DNA of 64,000 nt, from contig NZ_JBGNFV010000001.1 of the NCBI RefSeq assembly GCF_041449215.1, forward strand, positions 620,001 to 684,000, read 5' to 3'. This DNA is from Roseivirga sp. BDSF3-8 (GTDB taxonomy: Bacteria; Bacteroidota; Bacteroidia; Cytophagales; Cyclobacteriaceae). A program made the position numbers and the translations under genes. Below are positions 1 through 8,935 of this stretch, one piece after another (the first letter of the stretch is position 1; each line of letters starts with the position of its first letter). The notes below the pieces were generated by a model. It was given only the letters and a program-made list of their open reading frames with translations, ran no database searches and was not told the DNA's origin.

Positions 1-561
1 CCGAATATTTTCCCTGACGAAGACAGGATCATATCGGGAGGAAACTTCCACGGCCAGCCCCTGGCCATGGCCCTGGACTTTCTGGCTATTGGCCTGGCTG
101 AACTGGGCAGTATCAGTGAACGGCGTACCTTTCAGCTAGTGAGCGGCAACCGCGAGCTGCCCGATTTCCTGGTGGCTAACCCTGGTCTGAATAGCGGACT
201 GATGATACCGCAGTATACGGCCGCCAGCATCGTGAGCCGAAATAAGCAACTGTGCACACCTGCATCTGTGGATAGTATTGTTTCGTCTAACGGCCAGGAG
301 GACCACGTAAGTATGGGAGCAAATGCTGCTACCAAGACTTATGAGGTGGTTAATAATTTATACAGCATACTGGCTATAGAATGCATGTGTGCCTCACAAG
401 CATTATCTTTCCGCGAAGAAAAGACCTCCCCTTTCCTGCAGGAATTTGCAGACAATTTCAGAGAAAAGGTGTCGTTTATTGATAATGATCGTATTTTTCG
501 GGAAGACATCCGCCATGCGGAAGAGTTTCTGAAAGAGTATACCCTTAATTCGCCAATTTGA
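1..561 (+). CDS. hutH: Histidine ammonia-lyase, 3' part (partial)
   Basis: C-terminal 186 residues of histidine ammonia-lyase, which deaminates L-histidine to urocanate, the first step of histidine breakdown. The frame is open from base 1, so the 5' end lies outside the window; the MIO-cofactor Ala-Ser-Gly motif is therefore not visible. Family hallmarks that are visible are the SGGNFHGQP segment near the beginning, the PQYTAAS segment, and QEDHVSMG, which carries the conserved Gln-Glu-Asp-His. These distinguish the lyase superfamily clearly; HutH is more likely than a tyrosine/phenylalanine lyase from overall resemblance, but the substrate pocket is mostly off-window. The stop at 559-561 lies just ahead of the next gene's ATG, so co-transcription with the T9SS protein is possible though not functionally obvious. 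Confidence 0.9.
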   Translation, partial: PNIFPDEDRIISGGNFHGQPLAMALDFLAIGLAELGSISERRTFQLVSGNRELPDFLVANPGLNSGLMIPQYTAASIVSRNKQLCTPASVDSIVSSNGQEDHVSMGANAATKTYEVVNNLYSILAIECMCASQALSFREEKTSPFLQEFADNFREKVSFIDNDRIFREDIRHAEEFLKEYTLNSPI

Positions 562-578
562 GAAGATACACATTCGCC

Positions 579-2522
579 ATGTTCAGATTCCTGACGCTAA
601 TTTTCACCGGCTTATTTGTCGTACAGGCAGCGCATGCCCAGATAGAAAGTGATAAGAGCAGGTTCAGGGTAGATTATGTGGCGGGATGCGTTCCCCTGGA
701 TGTAACGATAACCAACCTGTGGCCGGACCAGAACATTAATGTGAATTTTCACCCCAAAGGCCGGGAAAATCCACCGGACGTCACGGAGTTAAACGCGACC
801 ACGTTCACGTATACCTATACCGAGCCGGGGGATTACCTTCTGGAACAGATACTTGCCCTGCCCGATGACCAGATTACTGACAATGAAGATAAGTGGGACC
901 AGATCACCATCTCGGTCTATGAGCCTCTGCCCCCAACGGCAACTGTCTATCGCTGTACTAACCATACCATACGGGTAGATATCGATACAGAAGCAGACTC
1001 CTACGACCAGTACCTGATAGACTATGGCGATGGCAATACGGCTTATACGGATGGTACAAATATACCTGTCTACTCCTACGCAAGCCCGGGCACATACACC
1101 ATTACCATAGATGGTCTGTATGCCGGTGGGAAAATGAACTGCGATACGTACTCTGAGACCATCACTACCATAAATCAGCTTACTGCCGGACAGGTAGAAA
1201 GCCTGACGGTAACTAATACAGACCGTACCAACGGCCAGGTAACGCTGGGGCTGAACCTTGCCCCTGCCACTACCTATGAACTGGAGGTATCACGAGGAGG
1301 CTATAATAATTTTACCTACGTGCGAACCCTGGAGCCGGAAGCTACCGAGGCCGTCATAGAGGGGCTCAATACGCTGGAAAGATATTATTGCTTTCGTGTG
1401 GTAGCCACTACCGGTTGCTCTGACGCTGACATACCTTCTAACATTGTGTGCAGTGTAAAAACGGAGGCCACGGCCCGTAATAATGAAAACCGCATAACCT
1501 GGGAAACCAGCGTGCTGGACTTCGATGCTTTTGACCTGTACCGTGACGGGGAACTGATTACGTCAATTACGACCAGTGGCAGCAGGGGCTATACCGATCA
1601 GGATGTTGAATGCCAGGTTGAATACTGCTACACTGTACAGACCCGCAATATAACGAGTACCTCCGAGGGCAACCCTGCTTGTGTTACGGCCATATCTAAT
1701 CGTACACCTGCCTCAGTTACAGACCTCGCAGTAAGTGTGGTGGGGGATAGTGTGCAGGTAACCTTCCTGCCTCCGGAAGATGAGGGCAATGGTCGCGGGG
1801 TATTGTTCCGTAGCCAGGGCCAGGGCTCATTTTTACCCCTTGATACCATCAGCGGCACCACCTACTTTGATTCCAGGCTAAACCTGAATACTAATGAATA
1901 CTGCTACAGCCTTCGCTTTGCGGATGAATGCGATAATGTATCGCAGCCGAGCCTGGTGGCATGCCCCATGATCCTCTCCCTGGAGCAGTCCGGAGATAAT
2001 ATTTTACTGGAATGGAATGAGTATTTTGGTTTTGAAAACCTGCTGTATTACCTGGTAGAGGAATATGACGAGAACGGTCAGGTAGTAAACAGTACGACGA
2101 CCGCCACGCCATCTATCACCCTGCAGGTAGAGCTTGAGCAACGTATATATTACGCATTCCGGGTCGTAGCCGTGAGTGCCGGTAGCGGGCCGAACGGTGC
2201 TGCATTGTCAGCTTTAAGTAATGTGGCGACCCTTACCCTGGAGCCGACCTTTGCCTTGCCTACTGCATTCACACCCGACGGAGACGGGATTAATGACCGC
2301 TACGCTCCCCTTGGCACCTATCTGCAAACCTTCTCCCTCTATGTGTATAATCGCTGGGGTGAACTGGTATACGCTGAGACCGATGGCACCCAGGGCTGGG
2401 ACGGCACCTTTAACGGCCAGGCTGCTCCTGAAGGCCGTTACACCTGTGTGACTGATGTACGTGACACCAGCGGGGGCACCACCACCCTCCGCGAAAGCTT
2501 CATGTTGCTTAGAAACAGGTAA
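579..2522 (+). CDS. Secreted PKD/FN3 protein with T9SS type B (gliding-motility associated) C-terminal domain
   Basis: Large secreted protein of about 647 residues. Starting at ATG 579 gives a clean signal peptide (MFRFLTLIFTGLFVVQAAHA, cleavage before Gln); an in-frame TTG at 558 overlapping the hutH stop would add seven residues and is less likely. After a PKD-like N-terminal domain comes a second PKD domain (YGDGN, then YASPGTYTITI), then several FN3-like repeats rich in paired Cys (EYCYTV, EYCYSL). The last 90 residues begin PTAFTPDGDGIND and contain YNRWGELVY and GWDGTFNGQ: the gliding motility-associated CHU_C domain, which in Bacteroidota sends proteins out through type IX secretion and anchors them on the surface. 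The exact role (adhesin, scaffold) is not visible; no catalytic motif was seen. Confidence 0.88.
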   Translation: MFRFLTLIFTGLFVVQAAHAQIESDKSRFRVDYVAGCVPLDVTITNLWPDQNINVNFHPKGRENPPDVTELNATTFTYTYTEPGDYLLEQILALPDDQITDNEDKWDQITISVYEPLPPTATVYRCTNHTIRVDIDTEADSYDQYLIDYGDGNTAYTDGTNIPVYSYASPGTYTITIDGLYAGGKMNCDTYSETITTINQLTAGQVESLTVTNTDRTNGQVTLGLNLAPATTYELEVSRGGYNNFTYVRTLEPEATEAVIEGLNTLERYYCFRVVATTGCSDADIPSNIVCSVKTEATARNNENRITWETSVLDFDAFDLYRDGELITSITTSGSRGYTDQDVECQVEYCYTVQTRNITSTSEGNPACVTAISNRTPASVTDLAVSVVGDSVQVTFLPPEDEGNGRGVLFRSQGQGSFLPLDTISGTTYFDSRLNLNTNEYCYSLRFADECDNVSQPSLVACPMILSLEQSGDNILLEWNEYFGFENLLYYLVEEYDENGQVVNSTTTATPSITLQVELEQRIYYAFRVVAVSAGSGPNGAALSALSNVATLTLEPTFALPTAFTPDGDGINDRYAPLGTYLQTFSLYVYNRWGELVYAETDGTQGWDGTFNGQAAPEGRYTCVTDVRDTSGGTTTLRESFMLLRNR

Positions 2523-2652
2523 ACACCCGGCCTCTCTCGCTGTTTAATTGGTTAATATTAGTAAATGGCTCCCATAGTCCGACTGGAATGCGTATAATTG
2601 CAGCCCTAAAAGACAAATCGAGCGATATTTTTCAGATTTAGACCCAAGTATT

Positions 2653-2985
2653 ATGTTCGATATGATGAAAATGATGGGCAAGATGAAGGAGGTTCAGGCT
2701 AAAATGCGTGAAGTCCAGGAAAACCTTGTCCACGTAACTGCCACCGGTGAGGCTGGCGCCGGCATGGTAAAAGCCACAGCTAATGGCCACAAGCAAATCA
2801 TCGAGCTCACGATAGATCAGGACATGATCAAACCGGAAGACCGGGAGATGATTCAAGACCTGACCATAGCCGCCGTAAACAGTGCACTGGCTGCTGTGGA
2901 TGTGAAGGTAAAAGAGGAAATGAAGAAGCAGACCGAAGGGGTACTGCCTAATATCCCGGGGCTGGACCTGAGCGGCATGATGTAA
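2653..2985 (+). CDS. ybaB: YbaB/EbfC family nucleoid-associated protein
   Basis: 110-residue protein with the YbaB/EbfC signature: Met-rich N-terminus (MFDMMKMMGKMKEVQAKM) forming the first helix, a central strand region with GAGMVKATANGHKQI, and the C-terminal helix followed by a Gly-rich tail ending in LDLSGMM. Family members are small dimeric DNA-binding proteins of the nucleoid, often encoded next to dnaX-recR; here recR is absent and the partner is a glycosyltransferase. The stop codon overlaps the next start as TAATG, so the two genes are very likely translationally coupled. Length is normal for the family. Confidence 0.9.
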   Translation: MFDMMKMMGKMKEVQAKMREVQENLVHVTATGEAGAGMVKATANGHKQIIELTIDQDMIKPEDREMIQDLTIAAVNSALAAVDVKVKEEMKKQTEGVLPNIPGLDLSGMM

Positions 2986-4019
2986 TGCCACACACTGCCA
3001 TTGTCATCCTTAATTATAACACGCGGGGTTTTCTTCAAAAGTTTCTGCCCGGCGTACTGGCACACAGCGGAGACTGTGAGGTAATAGTGGCGGATAACCG
3101 TTCTCCGGATGATTCAGTGGCATTTATGAAGGAGTTTTACCCGGAAGTCAGACTTATAGAGACTGAAGAAAACCTTGGGTTTGCCAGCGGCTATAATGAA
3201 GTACTAAGACAGGTAGAGGCAGATTACTACATACTGCTGAATAGTGACGTAGAGGTAACACCAGACTGGACTGCCCCCCTGCTAAGGCTAATGGAATCAA
3301 ACCCGGAAGTAGCCGCATGTCATCCGAAGATACTGGCATACGATGACAAATCGCTCTTTGAATATGCCGGTGGAGCAGGTGGCTACATTGACAGGCTGGG
3401 CTACCCATTTTGCCGGGGCAGGCTATTTGACACGCTTGAAAAGGACGAGGGTCAGTATGATGATACGCGGCGGGTGTTCTGGGCCACAGGTGCCTGCATG
3501 ATGGTACGGGCCGATATTTATCATACCTGCGGCGGATTGGATGATAGCTTTTTTGCCCACATGGAAGAGATAGACTTTTGCTGGAGAATACAATTATCCG
3601 GCCATAAAGTATACTATTGTGGCGAAAGCAGTGTACATCATGTAGGCGGAGGAACTTTACCCAAGACCAGCGCCCGGAAAACCTACCTCAACTTTAGAAA
3701 CGGGCTGGCGATGTTGTACAAAAATTGCCTGCCGGCAACTATTTGGTGGGTAATTCCTTGCCGAATATTACTTGACTGGGTGGCTGCGGCAAGATTTTTT
3801 TTACAGGGTAAGCCGGCGTTCGGCCAGGCGATATTCAGAGCGCACCGTGATTTCGTAAAAATGAGGGGTGATCTGAAAATTAAAAGAAAGAATACGCTTA
3901 AGCAAAAACCACAGCGGGTTGAGAGAGTTATCTACCCGGGCAGCCTCTTATATGACTATTTCGTAAAAGGCAAAAAACGCTTTTCGGAATTAAACTTTCT
4001 GCCTGAAAATCAAAAATAA
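2985..4019 (+). CDS. Family 2 glycosyltransferase (rhamnosyltransferase-like)
   Basis: 344-residue cytoplasmic-face glycosyltransferase with a GT-A fold. The N-terminus (AIVILNYNTRGFL) and VIVADNRSPDDS are the nucleotide-sugar binding strands, and LLNSDVEVTPDW holds the DxD-equivalent at about residues 84-90. Further along are FWATGACMMVRADIY and FFAHMEEIDFCWR, the acceptor/base region (ED-like, here EEID) shared by rhamnosyltransferase-type GT2 enzymes. A hydrophobic stretch near residue 250 suggests membrane association. The start overlaps the ybaB stop by one base. Likely used in cell-surface polysaccharide or glycolipid assembly; donor and acceptor cannot be told. The 3' end overlaps the convergent PspC gene by 10 bp. 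Confidence 0.87.
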   Translation: MPHTAIVILNYNTRGFLQKFLPGVLAHSGDCEVIVADNRSPDDSVAFMKEFYPEVRLIETEENLGFASGYNEVLRQVEADYYILLNSDVEVTPDWTAPLLRLMESNPEVAACHPKILAYDDKSLFEYAGGAGGYIDRLGYPFCRGRLFDTLEKDEGQYDDTRRVFWATGACMMVRADIYHTCGGLDDSFFAHMEEIDFCWRIQLSGHKVYYCGESSVHHVGGGTLPKTSARKTYLNFRNGLAMLYKNCLPATIWWVIPCRILLDWVAAARFFLQGKPAFGQAIFRAHRDFVKMRGDLKIKRKNTLKQKPQRVERVIYPGSLLYDYFVKGKKRFSELNFLPENQK

Positions 4020-4228
4020 AAGATCGGACTATGGCGCCTTCTCAGGTGTCTTCGGAAGTTCATAATAAACGCTAAACCTAAGTAAAGTATAATTGGTGAG
4101 CCGAAGGCCAGAAAGGAGGAATATATAAAAAATATCCTAATGCTTGCAGTGGGAATACCAAGCTTATGGCCCATGTGCGTACACACCCCGAAAGCCCTAT
4201 CTTCAAAAAATTGCTGGATTCGTTTCAT
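4010..4228 (-). CDS. PspC domain small membrane protein
   Basis: 72-residue protein built almost only of a PspC domain: basic, amphipathic N-terminus (MKRIQQFFEDRAFGVC), the GIPTASIRIFFIYSS segment typical of PspC, one long transmembrane stretch ending at about residue 58, and a strongly basic tail (RRHLRRRH). PspC proteins act in envelope stress responses or as anti-sigma-like partners; stand-alone short copies are common in Bacteroidota and their roles are unclear. It is convergent with and overlaps the end of the upstream glycosyltransferase gene, and is divergent from the OmpA/TPR lipoprotein, so the 4229-4374 gap carries both promoters. Confidence 0.78.
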   Translation of the reverse strand: MKRIQQFFEDRAFGVCTHMGHKLGIPTASIRIFFIYSSFLAFGSPIILYLGLAFIMNFRRHLRRRHSPIFYF

Positions 4229-4301
4229 TCTTTAAATAATTTTCAAAACAAATATAATAATCGAATTGTTCAATTTCAGAATGGCTTGCGCTTATTTTTC
4301 T

Positions 4302-4309
4302 TACGTTTG
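4302..4309 (+). promoter_or_regulatory. Predicted -7 promoter element (TAcgTTTG)
   Basis: Exact match to the Bacteroidetes -7 consensus TAnnTTTG, 66 bp upstream of the ATG at 4375. No well-spaced -33 TTTG was found (a TTG at 4285 is only 14 bp away), so this rests on one box and position. Confidence 0.4.
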
Positions 4310-4374
4310 ATTGCATAACAAATTTTATAAAGATACTTTCGCAAGTAATTCAACCAAAGTTTTCAAACAAATAA

Positions 4375-6180
4375 ATGGTTCAGATGAGAAGATTAATTTT
4401 TGCCCTGACCTTATTGGGTACATTTGCCTTTACAGGTTGTGCGCTGAATAAAATGATCAAGATGGCTGAGGAGCAGGACCTTACAGTTTCTCCTAATCCA
4501 CTTGAGGTTCATGGCGACTCAGTTCAGTTCGAGATGTCGGCTGTACTTCCTGTCAAAATGCTCAAAGAGGGTAAAACGTATACCGTACTACCTACTTATG
4601 AGTACGAAGGTCAGGAGAAAGAGCTTGAGGGAATCGATTTTACTACCGAGCAGTTCCCGAATGCTGATGATCAGCAGCCCCGCATTACCGAAAATTTTGC
4701 TTTTGCATACGATCCCGACATGAGCAATGGCGGTCTGTATATTAAAGGCGTTGCCAAAGATAATGACAGCGACAAAAGCAAAGAAACAGACAAGATGAAA
4801 GTTGCCGAAGGCCTTATTACAACATCAAGGCTGGTAATGGATTCTTACTATTCAAATTATGCTGATCACGGGTATAACAACGAAGAGGAGCTTATACCTA
4901 CTACTATTGACTTTTACTTTACTCAGGGTAGCTCTTATCTGCGCCCCAGTGAGAGAAGAAGTGATCGTGGAGACAACCTGCAAAGCTTCATTGCTGAGAA
5001 GAACGTAACCCGCACAGTAACTATCACAGGTACTCACTCGCCTGAAGGTCCTGAGCGTATAAACGAAAACCTTTCTGAAGAACGTGCCAAAGCTATTGAG
5101 AACTGGTACCGTCAGCAAATGAGACGCTATGACTATCAGGGTATGGCAGATAGCATTGAGTTCATTCTCAAGCCTGTAGTACTTGAGTGGGAGCCTTTCA
5201 AAGTTATGCTGGCCGAATATGACGGTATCAGCGAGCAGGAGAAGCAAGAGTATATTAATATCATCAACGGTTCAGGCTCTTATGTAGAGAAAGAAGACCA
5301 GATGCATCAGCTTCCTACTTATAACAAAGTATTCAGAGAGCTGTACCCTGAACTTCGTAGAGCTAAAACTGAAGTACTGACTGTTAAGGAAAAGAAATCA
5401 GACGCAGAGATATCTGTACTGGCAAGAGGTATTGCCGAAGGCACTACTGCCCCGGATACACTTTCTGCTGAAGAGTTAGGATATGCCGTAGTGCTTACAC
5501 CAGATTTGCAGGAGAGAGAGACGATATTGGTTGCTCTCGTTAAAAAATCTGATAACTATGTAGCGCACAATAACCTGGGAGCTGTATACCTTGAGATGGC
5601 TGAGCGCGCTGATAACGAAAGTACACAAGAAGAATTGATAGAAAAAGCCATCAATCAGTTCGAAATGTCTAATCAAAAGCAGGAAAATGCTGAAGCTTAT
5701 ATGAACCTTGCCGGTGCCTACATGATGCAGGGCCGCATGGACAAAGCTCAAGACATGGCTGTTAAAGGTGCTAACATGCAGATGAGCACTGAAGAGAATA
5801 CCCGCGGCAGCAACGGTGTTCGTGGTGTAATTGCCATCAAAGCCGGTGAGTACAGAGAAGCCATTAACCTTTTGTCTTCCGCTCCTGAAACAGCGCCAAA
5901 TAAATTTAACCTTGCGCTTGCACAGGTTCTTACTCAGGACTACAGAAATGCTCTGACTACACTTGAGGACGTGATCATGATGGACGACGAGTCTGACATC
6001 CACGGTTATGCTCACTACCTTGCAGCCGTAGCTAACGCTCGTCTGCAGCAGGAAAGCAAAGTGTATGAGCACCTGACCAAAGCTGTGGAAGCTAATAGCG
6101 ACCTAAGAGCTAAGGCTATGGACGATCTTGAATTCAGAAACTACAGCGAATCTGAGGAGTTCAAAAACGCCTTGATGTAA
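4375..6180 (+). CDS. Lipoprotein with OmpA-like domain and TPR repeats
   Basis: 601-residue predicted outer-membrane or periplasmic lipoprotein. The signal peptide ends at a lipobox (TFAFTGC, Cys about residue 22). Residues about 160-245 resemble the peptidoglycan-binding OmpA C-terminal fold: a DFYFTQGSSYLRP strand, then VTITGTHSPEGPERINENLS and ERAKAIENW, matching the OmpA pattern of N-x-x-LS-x-x-RA. Residues about 385-600 form tetratricopeptide repeats (VAHNNLGAVYLEMAE, AEAYMNLAGAYMMQGRMDKA). ATG 4375 or ATG 4384 could start it. The architecture suggests a scaffold tying an envelope complex to peptidoglycan. It is followed by a strong terminator and appears monocistronic. Confidence 0.75.
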   Translation: MVQMRRLIFALTLLGTFAFTGCALNKMIKMAEEQDLTVSPNPLEVHGDSVQFEMSAVLPVKMLKEGKTYTVLPTYEYEGQEKELEGIDFTTEQFPNADDQQPRITENFAFAYDPDMSNGGLYIKGVAKDNDSDKSKETDKMKVAEGLITTSRLVMDSYYSNYADHGYNNEEELIPTTIDFYFTQGSSYLRPSERRSDRGDNLQSFIAEKNVTRTVTITGTHSPEGPERINENLSEERAKAIENWYRQQMRRYDYQGMADSIEFILKPVVLEWEPFKVMLAEYDGISEQEKQEYINIINGSGSYVEKEDQMHQLPTYNKVFRELYPELRRAKTEVLTVKEKKSDAEISVLARGIAEGTTAPDTLSAEELGYAVVLTPDLQERETILVALVKKSDNYVAHNNLGAVYLEMAERADNESTQEELIEKAINQFEMSNQKQENAEAYMNLAGAYMMQGRMDKAQDMAVKGANMQMSTEENTRGSNGVRGVIAIKAGEYREAINLLSSAPETAPNKFNLALAQVLTQDYRNALTTLEDVIMMDDESDIHGYAHYLAAVANARLQQESKVYEHLTKAVEANSDLRAKAMDDLEFRNYSESEEFKNALM

Positions 6181-6203
6181 TCATCACAACGGTTGAAATA
6201 CTC

Positions 6204-6233
6204 AAAACCCCGGGCCAATGTCCGGGGTTTTTT
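6204..6233 (+). terminator. Rho-independent terminator
   Basis: Perfect 10-bp stem (AAAACCCCGG / CCGGGGTTTT) with an 8-nt loop and a run of six T, 24 bp after the stop of the OmpA/TPR lipoprotein gene. Confidence 0.9.
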
Positions 6234-6261
6234 GTTATACCTCAATCAAATACGGCCTGCC

Positions 6262-6293
6262 TTTGTTAATTGGGAGATCGTTAGCTATTTTTA
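6262..6293 (+). promoter_or_regulatory. Predicted pdhB promoter
   Basis: TTTG at 6262-6265 followed after 20 bp by TATTTTTA at 6286-6293 (one mismatch to TAnnTTTG). Spacing fits the Bacteroidetes primary sigma factor, and it lies 25 bp before the pdhB ATG, after the upstream terminator. Confidence 0.55.
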
Positions 6294-6317
6294 CCGCACT
6301 TAAAACAACGCTGTGGC

Positions 6318-7295
6318 ATGAGAGAAATCCAATTTAGAGAAGCCCTGAACGAGGCAATGTCCGAGGAAATGCGCCGTGATGAGAGTGTTTTCCTTATAGG
6401 TGAGGAAGTGGCCGAATATAACGGGGCCTATAAAGTAAGCCAGGGCATGCTGGATGAGTTCGGAGCCGAACGGGTGATAGATACCCCAATCGCCGAACTG
6501 GGCTTTGCAGGTCTGGGTGTGGGTGCTGCTATGAACGGCCTGCGCCCGATAGTGGAGTTTATGACTTTTAACTTTTCCCTGGTAGCCATTGACCAGGTAA
6601 TAAATAGTGCCGCCAAAATGCTATCCATGTCCGGCGGGCAGTTTAATATCCCTATGGTATTCCGCGGGCCCACTGGTAATGCCGGCCAGTTGAGCTCACA
6701 GCACAGCCAGAACTTTGAAAACTGGTATGCCAATACGCCCGGACTCAAGGTAGTAGTTCCTTCTAATCCTTATGATGCCAAAGGGCTGCTAAAAACCTCT
6801 ATCCGTGACAATGACCCCGTAATCTTTATGGAGTCTGAACTGATGTATGGTGACAAAGGCGAAGTACCTGAAGAGGAATACCTCATAGAGATAGGCAAAG
6901 CCAAGACAGTACGCGAGGGTAGCGATGTGACCATCGTGAGCTTTGGCAAAATGATGAAAGTGGCCCTGGAAGCCGCTGAAGAAGCCGCTAAAAATGATAT
7001 TGACGCTGAGGTGATTGACCTGCGTTCCGTACGTCCTATCGATTATGAAGCAGTAGTGGAAAGTGTGAAAAAGACCAATCGCCTGATCATTGTGGAAGAA
7101 GCCTGGCCCCTGGCGGCTATTTCTTCTGAGATCAGCTACCACATTCAGAAGCATGCCTTTGATTACCTGGATGCCCCTATCCACCGTATCAATAGCATGG
7201 ATGTGCCTCTCCCCTACGCGCCTACCCTCATCGATGCGGTGCTGCCTAACGTAAAGCGCACGCTGGAAGCAGTAGACGCTGTACTGTATAGATAG
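6318..7295 (+). CDS. pdhB: Pyruvate dehydrogenase E1 component, beta subunit
   Basis: 325-residue beta subunit of the alpha2beta2 E1 enzyme that decarboxylates pyruvate with thiamine diphosphate to feed acetyl-CoA formation. Recognisable segments are the N-terminus (REALNEAMSEEMRRDE), GEEVAEYNGAYKVSQG, the cofactor-contacting DTPIAELGFAGLGVGAA, the subunit-contact FMTFNFSLVAIDQ and RGPTGNAGQLSSQHSQ, and a C-terminal transketolase domain with DLRSVRPID and EEAWPLAAISSEI. Length matches the family. Branched-chain 2-oxoacid E1 beta is a close alternative, but the SSQHSQ region and overall sequence favour pyruvate. The alpha subunit and E2/E3 are not next to it, so the complex is encoded at split loci. 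Confidence 0.93.
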   Translation: MREIQFREALNEAMSEEMRRDESVFLIGEEVAEYNGAYKVSQGMLDEFGAERVIDTPIAELGFAGLGVGAAMNGLRPIVEFMTFNFSLVAIDQVINSAAKMLSMSGGQFNIPMVFRGPTGNAGQLSSQHSQNFENWYANTPGLKVVVPSNPYDAKGLLKTSIRDNDPVIFMESELMYGDKGEVPEEEYLIEIGKAKTVREGSDVTIVSFGKMMKVALEAAEEAAKNDIDAEVIDLRSVRPIDYEAVVESVKKTNRLIIVEEAWPLAAISSEISYHIQKHAFDYLDAPIHRINSMDVPLPYAPTLIDAVLPNVKRTLEAVDAVLYR

Positions 7296-7321
7296 GCTAT
7301 CTACAAATCTTATCAAAAATG

Positions 7322-7362
7322 AGGGCTGCCTGCTTATTAGCGGACAGCCTTTATTTTTTATT
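7322..7362 (+). terminator. Terminator after pdhB
   Basis: Stem GGGCTGCCTGC with GCGGACAGCCT (one C-A mismatch, two wobble pairs) followed by a T-rich run, 27 bp after the pdhB stop. Confidence 0.65.
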
Positions 7363-7401
7363 CCAGCGTAATACGGCAATGGTTTTGGCCCTAGCTCTTA
7401 C

Positions 7402-7437
7402 AAAAAGAAAGGCTCCACAAGTGGCAGCCTTTTCTTC
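7402..7437. terminator. Bidirectional terminator between convergent genes
   Basis: Stem AAGGCTCCAC / GTGGcAGCCTT with a 2-nt loop and one bulged C, flanked on the minus strand by TTTCTTTTTG and on the plus strand by a T-rich run. It suits the end of the DUF819 gene on the minus strand and backs up the pdhB terminator. Confidence 0.6.
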
Positions 7438-7447
7438 ACTCTTAGCC

Positions 7448-8869
7448 TTATTGAGAAACCCACTGCATAAGGAGAGCACATCCATATGCAGCATAAGTTC
7501 CTAGAAAGTAACCAAATACAGCCAGTAGAACACCCACCGGAGCCAAAGCAGGGCTGAATGCTGATGCAACCACGGGTGCTGATGCGGCTCCACCTACGTT
7601 AGCCTGACTACCCACAGCAACAAAAAAGAAAGGTGCACGAATAATCTTCGCGACGATAAGCAGAAGGGTTACGTGAACCAACATCCAGATTATTCCTAAC
7701 AAAAAGAACTCCCAATAATCCTTAATAGCTTCAACATCCATATGCATGCCAATAGTAGCTACCAGTACATAAATCATCACACTACCTAACCTGGAGGCCC
7801 CTACGCCTTCTAGCTTTCTGACACGGGTGAAAGAAAGGGCTAAACCTAAAGTTGTAGCAATTACGATAAGCCAGAAGAAAGAGCTTCCCAGGCTAGCGCG
7901 TTCCAGCAGCATCACAGTACTTAAATCTCCGCTTGCTTCAGCCGCTTCCAAAGTTCCGTAAATGGTAACCACTTCAGCTTTAGTCACAGTGATGTATTCC
8001 TGAATGTTAGTAGCGATAATATCTGCAAAAAAATGACCAATAGCTGTCACTACAAACCCTACCCCCAATACCTTCATAGTATCAGATAAGGTGGGCAGTT
8101 TTAAAATTGAGGCACGATAATCTTCGACCCGTTTTTTCAAGTCTTCGATTGCTGAGCTATCTGCGTTAAATGCCTTATCTACCTGTTTATACATACCCGC
8201 GCCCAGTAAAAGAAAGGCCATCCAAATGTTGGCTACAATTACATCTACGGCAATCATAATACTATAAAGGCTTCCACTTGGCTTGAATATTTCTAACATG
8301 GCTGCCTGGTTAGCTCCGCCGCCGATCCAGCTACCGGATATTGTTGCCATGCCCCTCCATAGTGCATCTTCACCCTCGCCAAGCATACTGGGTGCAACCG
8401 CTTTAAAAATCATAAGGGCAATAGGGCCGCCGATCACTATGCCGACAGTGGCCGTAAGAAACATGATAAGAGCCTTGGGGCCGAGTTTGAGAATCCCCTT
8501 TAGGTCAATAGAAAGGGTAAGAAGGACCAAACTGGTAGGCAAAAGATAGCGTGTGGCCACAAAATACAGTTGGGACTTCTCTCCGTCTATAAGGCCAAAA
8601 GTATTGTAAAGACTGGGAATAAAATAGCACAGCAGCAGTGCAGGAACTACACTGTAAAATTTCTTCCAGCTTTTGAGGGAAGAGGTGTAAAATATGGCGG
8701 CCAGGGTAATCATCAGAAGCCCCAGCACAACGGCATCGTTAGTAATGAAGGCAGCACTGTGTACCGCTTCGGTCGTTTCTTCAGCTACCGCGGCGATATC
8801 ATTCATAGCGGCAGAGTCTGCCACTACTAAACTATCCGGGGCAGCCAGGCTATCGGTCATTTCCTGCAT
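7448..8869 (-). CDS. DUF819 family integral membrane protein
   Basis: 473-residue polytopic membrane protein of the DUF819 (YjcL-like) family, probably a transporter of unknown substrate. About ten to twelve hydrophobic segments are visible, and two matching glycine-rich motifs of the inverted-repeat type are kept: GSWIGGGANQAAM in the first half and GSQANVGGAASAPVVASAF near the C-terminus. A polar loop of about 60 residues between the halves may be cytoplasmic. The N-terminus before the first helix is acidic and Ala-rich and is not a clear signal peptide. It stands alone between two terminators and the Nudix gene. Family membership is confident; function is not. Confidence 0.82.
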   Translation of the reverse strand: MQEMTDSLAAPDSLVVADSAAMNDIAAVAEETTEAVHSAAFITNDAVVLGLLMITLAAIFYTSSLKSWKKFYSVVPALLLCYFIPSLYNTFGLIDGEKSQLYFVATRYLLPTSLVLLTLSIDLKGILKLGPKALIMFLTATVGIVIGGPIALMIFKAVAPSMLGEGEDALWRGMATISGSWIGGGANQAAMLEIFKPSGSLYSIMIAVDVIVANIWMAFLLLGAGMYKQVDKAFNADSSAIEDLKKRVEDYRASILKLPTLSDTMKVLGVGFVVTAIGHFFADIIATNIQEYITVTKAEVVTIYGTLEAAEASGDLSTVMLLERASLGSSFFWLIVIATTLGLALSFTRVRKLEGVGASRLGSVMIYVLVATIGMHMDVEAIKDYWEFFLLGIIWMLVHVTLLLIVAKIIRAPFFFVAVGSQANVGGAASAPVVASAFSPALAPVGVLLAVFGYFLGTYAAYGCALLMQWVSQ

Positions 8870-8935
8870 AGGTCATTCAGAATTTTAGCCTGTAAAACTA
8901 CCATTTTTTACCTCATGGCAAAAAGGGCCTTTTGC

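Noticed and set aside
5476-6072. 198-codon antisense frame in the OmpA/TPR gene
   Set aside because: Shadow of the real reading frame; rich in Val/Phe/His without structure.
6789-7379. 196-codon antisense frame in pdhB
   Set aside because: Covers the pdhB coding region and its terminator; no family resemblance.
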